Assembly: GCA_050946775.1 (NCBI GenBank)
Contig: JBMNVL010000032.1
Span: forward strand, 1 to 17,954
Origin: UMGS1474 sp050946775
GTDB lineage: Bacteria; Bacillota; Clostridia; Oscillospirales; Acutalibacteraceae
Length of the DNA stretch: 17,954 bases
Direction of reading: 5' to 3'
A program made the position numbers and the translations under genes. How positions within the stretch are numbered: the stretch's first letter is position 1; the number at the start of each line of letters is the position of its first letter. Under the pieces are notes generated by a model. It did not search any database. It had not been told where the DNA came from and saw only the letters and a program-made list of their open reading frames with translations. This document shows, piece by piece, positions 7,355 to 13,717 of the stretch.

Positions 7355-8098
7355 ATGGAGGGGTTTACCAACGGCGGTCAGCTGCACGAGCTGTTTTTAA
7401 GCGCCGGCGCCGGCTTTTTGCTGGCGGCGGCCTACGATCTGGTGCGCATCCTGCGGCGGATCTGGCCCTGCGGGCGGACGGCGGCCTTTTTTCAGGACGT
7501 GGGATTTTGCCTGCTGGGCGGGATCACTTTGTTTTTGTTCGATCTGGCGCTGACCGGCGGCCGGCTGCGGTTTTATCTGTTCGTCGGCGCGGCGCTGGGC
7601 GGCGGCGTGTATTTCGCGGCGATCAGCCGGTGGGTGATTCGCCTGGCGATGAGGATCGCCGCCGTTCTCGAAACGGTCGCCGGCGCGATGGCGCGGGTGA
7701 TTTGCCTGCCGTTTGGGTGGCTTGGACGGCTTTTGCGGCCGCTGGCGGCCGTTTTTGCCGAAAAAAGCCGTATTTTTTTGAAAAAAGGCCGACTTTTTTT
7801 CAAAAAAGGCTTGCAACGCGGCCGGAAGTTGTTGTATAATCACAATCGTAAAAGTGTCTACGAAACGCAAACGGCGGAAGGGAGCGACGGCCATGAAGGT
7901 GATCAGCGGCACGAAAAAACGCCGCAGCATCGTGCTGCGGGTGGCCGTTCTGATCTTTTCGGCGTATATGCTGGTGATGCTGGCGCAGCTGCGCATGGAG
8001 ATCGACGAGCGGCAAAAGCAGCTCGACGAGATCGAGGACAGCATCCGCTACCAGCAGCAGCAAAACGAAGACATGGTCAGCAAAATCGAGAATTATGA
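7355..8098 (+). CDS. yabQ: Spore cortex protein YabQ, with an anomalous 3' extension
   Basis: Residues 1-160 look like YabQ: a multi-pass membrane protein with hydrophobic segments near 11-30, 50-66, 72-95 and 100-122 and a basic tail rich in Lys and Arg (136-160). YabQ localises to forespore membranes and is needed for cortex formation in B. subtilis. The start has AGGTAGG 7 nt upstream. The open frame continues to 8098 (247 residues) and overlaps divIC out of frame by 206 nt. The last 65-80 residues are a composition shadow of divIC and are unlike the family. A shift of -1 within the homopolymer tract at 7761-7807 would end the protein at TAA 7837-7839, giving 161 residues. The overlap may therefore be genuine, a sequencing or assembly indel, or ribosomal slippage. 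Confidence 0.75.
   Translation: MEGFTNGGQLHELFLSAGAGFLLAAAYDLVRILRRIWPCGRTAAFFQDVGFCLLGGITLFLFDLALTGGRLRFYLFVGAALGGGVYFAAISRWVIRLAMRIAAVLETVAGAMARVICLPFGWLGRLLRPLAAVFAEKSRIFLKKGRLFFKKGLQRGRKLLYNHNRKSVYETQTAEGSDGHEGDQRHEKTPQHRAAGGRSDLFGVYAGDAGAAAHGDRRAAKAARRDRGQHPLPAAAKRRHGQQNREL
7761..7807 (+). other. Cluster of five A6/T7 homopolymer runs at the end of yabQ
   Basis: Within 47 nt there are A6 (7761-7766), T7 (7773-7779), A6 (7781-7786), T7 (7794-7800) and A6 (7802-7807), in a GC-rich neighbourhood. In the yabQ frame two heptamers fit the X-XXY-YYZ slippery pattern: T-TTT-TTG (7774-7780) and T-TTT-TTC (7795-7801). The first is followed directly by an A6/T7 inverted repeat. The encoded residues form the Lys/Phe-rich basic tail of YabQ. 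Confidence 0.6.
7811..7840 (+). promoter_or_regulatory. Probable internal promoter for divIC
   Basis: A TTGCAA -35 box (7811-7816) and a perfect TATAAT -10 box (7835-7840) are separated by 18 nt. The predicted start is near 7847, about 45 nt before the divIC ATG at 7893. This would let the division gene and yabR be expressed in vegetative cells even if the upstream yabP-yabQ genes are sporulation-specific. Confidence 0.7.
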
Positions 8099-8183
8099 AG
8101 TGTATCTGGAGCAGCACGCCCGCGAACAGGGCATGGCGGTTCCCGGCGAAAGCATTTACCAGGAGGCTCAGGGAGCCAATTAG
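7893..8183 (+). CDS. divIC: Septum formation initiator DivIC/FtsB-like protein
   Basis: The product has 96 residues, the usual size for DivIC/FtsB. It has a short basic cytoplasmic N-terminus (KKRRS), one membrane segment at about 13-33, an extracytoplasmic coiled coil at about 34-72 rich in Glu, Gln and Lys, and a C-terminal ARExGMAVPGE-like motif typical of the family. DivIC forms a complex with FtsL and DivIB and activates septal peptidoglycan synthesis. The ATG at 7893 has AAGGGAG 8 nt upstream; a GTG at 7854 in frame lacks a binding site. It sits between yabQ and yabR exactly as in B. subtilis. Confidence 0.9.
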   Translation: MKVISGTKKRRSIVLRVAVLIFSAYMLVMLAQLRMEIDERQKQLDEIEDSIRYQQQQNEDMVSKIENYEVYLEQHAREQGMAVPGESIYQEAQGAN

Positions 8184-8222
8184 CGCCGCGCGTGACCGCG
8201 CAGGGGAGGAAATCGGTTTTTT

Positions 8223-8657
8223 ATGCAGCTGGAAGTTGGATCGGTGTTTGAGGGAAAGGTGACCGGGATCACCAAATTCGGCGCGTTCGTGGAATTGCCC
8301 GACGGACGCAACGGGATGGTGCACATCTCCGAGGTCGCCTCCACGTACGTCAAGGAAATCAGCGATCACGTCAGCGTCGGGCAGACGGTCAAGGTCAAGG
8401 TCCTCAACGTTGGGGAGGACGGCAAGGTCAGTCTGTCGATGAAAAAGGCGCAGCCTCCGGTCAGGCGGGAACCTCGTCCCCGGGCGGAGCAGGCGCATCG
8501 TCCCGGCGGATTCGAGTGGCAGCCCTCCAGCAACTCCGGCAGCTTTGAAGACATGATGAGCAAATTCAAGCAGCAAAGCGACGAGAAGATCTCGGATCTC
8601 AAGCGGTCGATGGACGGCAAGCACGGCGGCTTTTCCCGCCGCGGATCCAAAGGATAA
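8223..8657 (+). CDS. yabR: S1-domain RNA-binding protein YabR
   Basis: The product is a 144-residue soluble protein with one S1 OB-fold domain at residues 1-75: VGSVFEGKVTGITKFGAFVELPDGRNGMVHISEV, then VGQTVKVKVLNVGEDGKVSLSMK. A low-complexity tail follows, rich in Pro, Arg and Ser. The S1 domain binds single-stranded RNA; the YabR role is not firmly known and it resembles general stress protein 13 in size and layout. A GGGGAGGAAA site precedes the ATG. It is the last gene of the rqcP block and is closed by the terminator at 8671-8698. Confidence 0.88.
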   Translation: MQLEVGSVFEGKVTGITKFGAFVELPDGRNGMVHISEVASTYVKEISDHVSVGQTVKVKVLNVGEDGKVSLSMKKAQPPVRREPRPRAEQAHRPGGFEWQPSSNSGSFEDMMSKFKQQSDEKISDLKRSMDGKHGGFSRRGSKG

Positions 8658-8670
8658 ATGACGGCAAAGG

Positions 8671-8698
8671 GGCGGAGCGATTGGCTCCGCCTTTTTTT
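8671..8698 (+). terminator. Intrinsic terminator after yabR
   Basis: A perfect 8-bp GC-rich stem (8671-8678 with 8684-8691) with a 5-nt loop is followed by seven T residues (8692-8698). It is a textbook Rho-independent terminator. It ends only 6 nt before the AAAAGGAG ribosome-binding site of the next gene. Confidence 0.93.
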
Positions 8699-8719
8699 GA
8701 GAAGAAAAGGAGCAACGGT

Positions 8720-9562
8720 ATGCGAAACGTTGACGTAAGCGCGATCGAACAAACGGTGCGGGATCTGTGCATCCGCGCCAACCAGCGTCTGCCAAAGGAT
8801 ATTGCCCGGGCGGTGGATCAGGCCGCCAAACGGGAAACCCGCCCTCTGGCGCGGGACATCATGGGCGATCTGACCGCCAACCTGCGGGCGGCGGACGAGA
8901 TGGGACTGCCCATCTGCCAGGACACCGGCATGGCGGTGGTCTTCGTCCGGCTGGGGCAGGAGGTGCACTTGACCGGCGGTCTGCTGGAGGATGCCGTCAA
9001 CCGGGGAGTGTCCCGCGGGTATACCGAAGGCCGGCTGCGCTGCTCGGTGGTCGGCGATCCGCTGCGCCGGGTCAATACCGACGACAACACCCCCGCCGTG
9101 CTGCATCTGACGCTGACCGAGGGCGATCAGATCGAGATCACGGTGGCGCCCAAGGGCTTTGGCAGCGAAAACATGAGCCGGCTGCGGATGTTCACCCCGG
9201 CGGCCGACCGGCGGGATATTCTGGATTTTATCGTGGAGACCGCCCGTCTGGCGGGAAGCAATCCCTGCCCGCCGATGGTGCTGGGCGTCGGAATCGGCGG
9301 CGATTTTGAAAAGTGCGCTCTGCTGGCCAAGCAGGCGCTTTGCCGGGGGCTGGACACCGGCCATCCCGATCCGTTTTATGCCCAAATGGAGCGGGACGCG
9401 CTGGCGGCGGTCAACGCGCTGGGGATCGGCCCGCAGGGCTTCGGAGGGGTGACCACCGCGCTGGGCGTGGCGATCGAAACCTATCCCACCCATATCGCCG
9501 GACTGCCGGTGGCGGTCAACGTGGGCTGCCACGTGACCCGTCACGCCACGGCGGTGATCTGA
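8720..9562 (+). CDS. Fumarate hydratase class I (Fe-S hydro-lyase), alpha subunit
   Basis: The product is a 280-residue alpha subunit of the iron-sulfur fumarase/tartrate dehydratase family (PF05681), normal length. It carries the cysteines expected to hold the [4Fe-4S] cluster: Cys66 in PICQDTGM, Cys183 in SNPCPPM and Cys270 in NVGCHVTRH. The two-subunit enzymes hydrate fumarate to malate, or dehydrate L-tartrate, in the cytosol. The ATG at 8720 follows AAAAGGAG by 7 nt; an in-frame ATG at 8681 lies inside the terminator. The beta subunit, usually the next gene, is absent: the next gene is an RNA methyltransferase. Fumarase is likelier than tartrate dehydratase but the sequence alone does not decide it. 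Confidence 0.9.
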   Translation: MRNVDVSAIEQTVRDLCIRANQRLPKDIARAVDQAAKRETRPLARDIMGDLTANLRAADEMGLPICQDTGMAVVFVRLGQEVHLTGGLLEDAVNRGVSRGYTEGRLRCSVVGDPLRRVNTDDNTPAVLHLTLTEGDQIEITVAPKGFGSENMSRLRMFTPAADRRDILDFIVETARLAGSNPCPPMVLGVGIGGDFEKCALLAKQALCRGLDTGHPDPFYAQMERDALAAVNALGIGPQGFGGVTTALGVAIETYPTHIAGLPVAVNVGCHVTRHATAVI

Positions 9563-9572
9563 GGTGGCGGCG

Positions 9573-10691
9573 ATGGAGGATTTGACGTTTTGCGCGCCCT
9601 GTCTGTTCGGCATCGAGGGGATCTTGGGGGACGAGCTCAAGCGGATGGACGCCCGTGACGTGCGGGTGGAAAACGGCCGGGTGTTTTTTGGCGGCGGCGC
9701 GGATATGCTGGCGAGAGCCAACGTGAATTCCCGGTACGCCGAGCGGATCGGGCTGGTGATGGGGATCTTTCCCGCCCGCACCTTCGACGAGTTGTTCGAG
9801 GGTGTCAAGGCGCTGCCCTGGGAAAACTGGATCGGGCAAAAGGACGCTTTTCCGGTCAAGGGCTGGTCGCTGGACTCCAAGCTCCACAGCGTGCCCGATT
9901 GCCAGTCGATCATCAAAAAAGCCATCGTGGAACGGCTCAAAAGCCGGTATCACGTCGGATGGTTCGAGGAGACCGGTGTCACCTATCAGGTGCAGTTTAC
10001 CCTGCGCAAGGATGAGGCGACGCTGATGATCGATACCTCCGGCGCCGGGCTGCACAAGCGGGGCTACCGCGCCAACGCCGGCGGCGCGCCCATCAAGGAA
10101 ACGCTGGCGGCGGCGATGGTCGATCTGACCAGAGCCCGCAACGCGAGACGGGTGCTGGATCCCTGCTGCGGCTCCGGCACCCTGCTGATCGAAGCGGCGC
10201 TGGCCGCCAAACGGATCGCGCCGGGCATCCGGCGGCGGTTCGCCTTTATGGACTGGCCGGGGATATCCGACGGGATCTGGCGGGCCGAGCGGCAGGCGGC
10301 GATGGAGCGCGAGCAGCCCGACCGGGAATTTGCCGCCTTTGGCGGGGATATCGATCCCGCCTGCGTTTCGCTGACTATGGAAAACGCCGCCAAAGCCAAG
10401 GTGGGTGATTGCCTGAAGGCGACGGTGGCGGATCTGCGGCAGTTCCGCCCCGAGGGGGATTCCGGCGTGGTGCTGTGCAATCCGCCTTACGGCGAACGGC
10501 TGCTCGATGTGCGACAAGCTCAAGACCTTTACAGGGTGATGGGGCGGGTGTTCGTTCCCAAACCCGGATGGAGCTATGCCGTCATCAGTCCGCACGAGCG
10601 GTTTGAGGAATTGTTCGGCCGCAAAGCCGACAAACGGCGCAAGCTGTATAACGGCATGCTCAAGTGTCAATTGTATATGTATTTTCGTTAG
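9573..10691 (+). CDS. THUMP-domain 23S rRNA methyltransferase, RlmL/YpsC-like
   Basis: The product has 372 residues from ATG 9573, chosen because GAGGTGG at 9561-9567 lies 5 nt before it; a GTG at 9564 would add three residues. Residues 1-155 form the ferredoxin-like/THUMP region that binds RNA. Residues 160-372 form a Rossmann methyltransferase of the UPF0020 type: HKRGYR (161-166), the SAM-binding DPCCGSGT loop (196-203) and the N6-adenine/N2-guanine type catalytic motif NPPYGERL (303-310). The length and architecture match B. subtilis YpsC and the N-terminal half of E. coli RlmL, which makes m2G2445 in 23S rRNA; the exact site here is inferred. It begins 10 nt after the fumarase stop, so the two are probably co-transcribed. 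Confidence 0.88.
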   Translation: MEDLTFCAPCLFGIEGILGDELKRMDARDVRVENGRVFFGGGADMLARANVNSRYAERIGLVMGIFPARTFDELFEGVKALPWENWIGQKDAFPVKGWSLDSKLHSVPDCQSIIKKAIVERLKSRYHVGWFEETGVTYQVQFTLRKDEATLMIDTSGAGLHKRGYRANAGGAPIKETLAAAMVDLTRARNARRVLDPCCGSGTLLIEAALAAKRIAPGIRRRFAFMDWPGISDGIWRAERQAAMEREQPDREFAAFGGDIDPACVSLTMENAAKAKVGDCLKATVADLRQFRPEGDSGVVLCNPPYGERLLDVRQAQDLYRVMGRVFVPKPGWSYAVISPHERFEELFGRKADKRRKLYNGMLKCQLYMYFR

Positions 10692-10711
10692 GAGAAATTT
10701 CCCGTCGGCTC

Positions 10712-10740
10712 TTTACAGAGAGCGGCAAATAGTGTAGAAT
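10712..10740 (+). promoter_or_regulatory. Sigma-A type promoter of the pyrH-polC block
   Basis: TTTACA (10712-10717) and TAGAAT (10735-10740) are separated by 17 nt, each one base off consensus. The start should lie near 10747, about 30 nt before the pyrH ATG at 10777. It sits in the only gap between the methyltransferase and pyrH. Confidence 0.82.
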
Positions 10741-10776
10741 AGATGTCAAACAGACGTCGAAAGGGGAGTGGTTGCC

Positions 10777-11481
10777 ATGCAGCCCAAGTACAAGCGCATC
10801 CTTTTGAAATTGAGCGGCGAAGCCATGGCGGGAGATCAGAAAAGCGGTTTGGATTTCGATACGGTCCTGAAGGTGTGCGCCGCCGTCAAGGAGTGCGCGC
10901 AGGCCGGCGTGGAGATCGCCATCGTCGTGGGCGGCGGCAATTTCTGGAGAGGACGCACCGGCGGCGGTATGGACCGTACCCGCGCCGATCATATGGGGAT
11001 GCTGGCGACCACCATCAACGCCCTGGCGCTGGCCGACGCGCTCGAGCAGCTGGACTGCCCGGTGCGGGTGCAGACCGCCATCGCCATGAATCAGATCGCC
11101 GAGCCGTATATCCGCAATCGCGCCATCCGTCATCTGGAAAAGGGACGGGTCGTGGTCTTCGGCTGCGGCACCGGCAACCCGTTTTTCTCCACCGACACCG
11201 CTGCGGCGCTGCGGGCGGCGGAGATCGAGGCGGACATCATTTTCAAGGCCAGCATGGTCGACGGGATCTACGATATGGATCCCAAGGGCCATCCCGAGGC
11301 GGTCAAGTTCGACACGCTGAGCTATCTCGACGTGCTCAACAAGGATCTCAAGGTGATGGATTCCACCGCCGCGACGCTGTGTATGGACAATCATATCCCG
11401 ATTCTGGTTTTCAACCTCAACGATCCGCAGAACATCGTGCGGGCGGTCGCCGGGGAAAACATCGGCACCGTGGTGCACTGA
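10777..11481 (+). CDS. pyrH: UMP kinase
   Basis: The product is a 234-residue bacterial UMP kinase of the amino-acid-kinase fold, normal length. It phosphorylates UMP to UDP with ATP as a hexamer and is the entry point to UTP and CTP synthesis. Seen: KLSGEA (11-16), the phosphate-binding GGGNFWRG (52-59), RADHMGMLAT (69-78), and the C-terminal DSTAATLCMDN and IPILVFNLNDP segments. ATG 10777 is used because AAAGGGGAG lies 8 nt upstream; an in-frame GTG at 10768 overlaps that site. It is the first gene of the block and is followed by frr after 27 nt, as in most bacteria. Confidence 0.97.
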   Translation: MQPKYKRILLKLSGEAMAGDQKSGLDFDTVLKVCAAVKECAQAGVEIAIVVGGGNFWRGRTGGGMDRTRADHMGMLATTINALALADALEQLDCPVRVQTAIAMNQIAEPYIRNRAIRHLEKGRVVVFGCGTGNPFFSTDTAAALRAAEIEADIIFKASMVDGIYDMDPKGHPEAVKFDTLSYLDVLNKDLKVMDSTAATLCMDNHIPILVFNLNDPQNIVRAVAGENIGTVVH

Positions 11482-11508
11482 CGATCTCAAAACAGGAGGG
11501 CATCGAGC

Positions 11509-12063
11509 ATGAAACAGGTTTTTCAATCCGCGGAAGAGAAAATGAACAAAACGGTATCGGCGCTGGAAAACGAGTATACCGCTATCCGCGCCGGACGCGC
11601 CAACCCGGCGGTGCTCAACAAGCTGACGGTGGATTATTACGGCGCGCCGACGCCGGTCAACCAGCTGGCCAGCATTTCCGTTCCCGAGCCCCGTACCCTG
11701 ATGGTCACCCCGTACGACAAATCGGTGCTCAAGGAGATCGAGAAGGCCATCCAGACCTCCGACGTGGGCATCAACCCCCAAAACGACGGCAGCACCCTGC
11801 GGCTGATCTTTCCGCCGCTGACCGAGGAGCGCCGTAAAGAGCTGGGCAAAACGGTGCAAAAATACGCCGAGGAAGCCAAGGTGTCCATCCGCACCGTCCG
11901 GCGGGACGCGATGGACCGGTTGAAGGATCTCAAGAAAAAATCCGAGATCACCGAGGACGATCTCAAGGACGCCGAAAAAAAGGTGCAGGATCTGACCGAC
12001 AAGTTCTGCAAGGAGATCGACGGCATCGCCGCCAAAAAAGAAAAAGAGATCATGGAGATCTGA
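11509..12063 (+). CDS. frr: Ribosome recycling factor
   Basis: The product has 184 residues, the standard length for RRF, which with EF-G splits post-termination ribosomes. Family landmarks are present: the IRAGRANPAVLNKLTVDYYG segment (domain I into domain II), PVNQLASISVPEPRTLMVTPYDKS, and the long C-terminal helix with RTVRRDAMDRLKDLKK and a Lys/Glu-rich end. An AGGAGG site precedes the ATG. The gene lies between pyrH and uppS in the conserved order and is followed by a hairpin at 12079-12108. Confidence 0.98.
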   Translation: MKQVFQSAEEKMNKTVSALENEYTAIRAGRANPAVLNKLTVDYYGAPTPVNQLASISVPEPRTLMVTPYDKSVLKEIEKAIQTSDVGINPQNDGSTLRLIFPPLTEERRKELGKTVQKYAEEAKVSIRTVRRDAMDRLKDLKKKSEITEDDLKDAEKKVQDLTDKFCKEIDGIAAKKEKEIMEI

Positions 12064-12078
12064 TCGTTCGGATCGGGA

Positions 12079-12108
12079 AAAGAGGCCGTAGCGCGCTATG
12101 GCCTCTTT
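12079..12108 (+). terminator. Hairpin between frr and uppS, possible attenuator
   Basis: A 13-bp stem with one G-T wobble (12079-12091 with 12096-12108) has a CGCG loop. It is flanked by A residues on the left, and a weak T-rich stretch (GTCCGGTTTTT) follows on the right. The poor U-tract suggests partial termination or an mRNA-stabilising structure rather than a full stop, since uppS and the genes after it show no clear promoter of their own. Confidence 0.55.
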
Positions 12109-12153
12109 GTCCGGTTTTTGGACGTGACGGCCGTGAAAAAAGGATGACGAGCC

Positions 12154-12897
12154 ATGCGTTTGTTCAAGAAAAAGCCGGCGGATCCGCCGGTGGAGATCCA
12201 TGTTCCCGCCCATATCGGCATTATTATGGACGGCAACGGCCGCTGGGCGAAAAAGCGGGGCTTGCCCCGCCAGGCGGGTCACGCCGCCGGCGCCCGGGTC
12301 TTTCGCACCATCACCAAGGAGTGCGAAAAGCGCGGCGTGCAGGTGCTGACGGTCTACGCCTTTTCCACCGAAAACTGGCGCCGGCCGGCCGAAGAAGTCA
12401 ACGCCATCATGGATCTGCTGCGGGACTATCTCAAGGAATCCCTGCGGGATTTCAAAAAGGAAAACATCCGCACCCGGTTCATCGGGGATCTGGCGCCGCT
12501 GGCGGAGGATATCCGCGCGCTGATCGACGAAGCGGAGGCTTCCACCGCCCACAAGACCGGCATGGTGCTCAACATCGCCATCAATTACGGCGGCCGGCAG
12601 GAGATCACCCAGGCGGCGCGGCGGTTGGCGGAGGATGTAAAGGCTGGCGCCTTGTCGCCGGAAGAGGTGACTGAGGACGCCCTTTCCTCCCGTTTGTACA
12701 CCGCGGGACTGCCCGATCCCGATCTCATCCTGCGGCCGAGCGGCGAGTACCGGTCGTCCAATTTCCTGATCTGGCAGTCGGCGTACGCGGAATACGTGTT
12801 TATGGACGATATTTTGTGGCCGGACTTCAAGGCGGCGGATCTTGACCGCGCCATCGCGGAGTATTCCCGGCGTCAGCGACGCTTCGGAGGTGTTTGA
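12154..12897 (+). CDS. uppS: Undecaprenyl diphosphate synthase (cis-prenyltransferase)
   Basis: The product is a 247-residue cis-prenyltransferase, normal length. It condenses eight isopentenyl units onto farnesyl diphosphate to make the C55 lipid carrier for peptidoglycan. Seen: MDGNGRWA (25-32) with catalytic Asp26, AFSTENWRRP (69-78), INYGGRQEI, and the pyrophosphate-binding LRPSGEYRSSNFLIWQ motif near the C-terminus. The site AAAAGGATG precedes the ATG. It stands next to cdsA with only 3 nt between stop and start, so the two are translationally linked. Confidence 0.97.
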   Translation: MRLFKKKPADPPVEIHVPAHIGIIMDGNGRWAKKRGLPRQAGHAAGARVFRTITKECEKRGVQVLTVYAFSTENWRRPAEEVNAIMDLLRDYLKESLRDFKKENIRTRFIGDLAPLAEDIRALIDEAEASTAHKTGMVLNIAINYGGRQEITQAARRLAEDVKAGALSPEEVTEDALSSRLYTAGLPDPDLILRPSGEYRSSNFLIWQSAYAEYVFMDDILWPDFKAADLDRAIAEYSRRQRRFGGV

Positions 12898-12900
12898 CAA

Positions 12901-13716
12901 ATGAAAACGAGGGTATTGACCGGTTTGATCGGTACGGTCGTGATGCTGGCGGCGCTGGCGCTGCCGCCCATCTTTTTTTGCGTGTTGATGGCGCTTGCCG
13001 CGGCGGCGGCCGTGGTGGAGCTGGCGCGGGTGATCCAGATCCGGTATCGTTTCACCGTCGTGCTGACGGCGATCTACGCCGCGAGCGCTCCCTTCTGGCA
13101 GCTTTTCAAAACCGACGTCCCGTTTTTGGTGCCTTTTCTGGTTACAATAGGATTTACCGTCCTGTTCGTGACGGCGCAGCTGATCGCCTATCCCAGGCTG
13201 CCTACCGCGCGGATGGGCCTGTACTATATGATGACGCTGCTCTCGACGCTGGCGCTGGCGAGTCTCGCGTTTTTGCGGGGGATGGCGTACGGGCTTTTCT
13301 ACGCCATCGTCGCCATGATGATCGCCTGGCTGTGCGACGCCGGGGCGTATTTTGCCGGCACTCTGTTCGGACGGCACAAGCTCTGCCCGGCCATCAGCCC
13401 CAAAAAGACGGTGGAAGGGCTGATCGGCGGCCTGCTGACCGGGATTTTGCTCAGCCTGCTGGCCGGCGGCATCTGCGCGCTGATCGTCAAGCCGGTGCCG
13501 GTGCATTTCGGCCGGCTGGCATTGATGGCGCTGATCTGCTCGCTGCTCAGCGTGGTGGGCGATCTGTTCGCCTCGGTCGTCAAGCGACGGTTTGACGTGA
13601 AGGATTACGGCCGCGTTCTGCCGGGGCACGGCGGAGTGATGGACCGTTTCGACAGTCTGCTGTTCATCGCGCCGCTGTTCTTCGTGGTGATGACGGCGTG
13701 GCCTTTGGTGGGTTAA
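12901..13716 (+). CDS. cdsA: Phosphatidate cytidylyltransferase (CDP-diglyceride synthase)
   Basis: The product is a 271-residue polytopic membrane enzyme that makes CDP-diacylglycerol from phosphatidate and CTP. About seven to eight hydrophobic segments can be seen. The CdsA signature SVVKRRFDVKDYGRVLPGHG followed by GVMDRFD lies at 225-251, with the metal-binding Asp residues present. GGAGGTG precedes the start. It is directly followed by dxr, whose ATG begins one base after the stop. Confidence 0.96.
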   Translation: MKTRVLTGLIGTVVMLAALALPPIFFCVLMALAAAAAVVELARVIQIRYRFTVVLTAIYAASAPFWQLFKTDVPFLVPFLVTIGFTVLFVTAQLIAYPRLPTARMGLYYMMTLLSTLALASLAFLRGMAYGLFYAIVAMMIAWLCDAGAYFAGTLFGRHKLCPAISPKKTVEGLIGGLLTGILLSLLAGGICALIVKPVPVHFGRLALMALICSLLSVVGDLFASVVKRRFDVKDYGRVLPGHGGVMDRFDSLLFIAPLFFVVMTAWPLVG

Positions 13717-13717
13717 G

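Noticed and set aside
13126..13148. TACAAT hexamer within cdsA as a possible internal promoter
   Set aside because: No acceptable -35 lies 16-18 nt upstream; the nearest TTG-containing hexamer is only 11 nt away.
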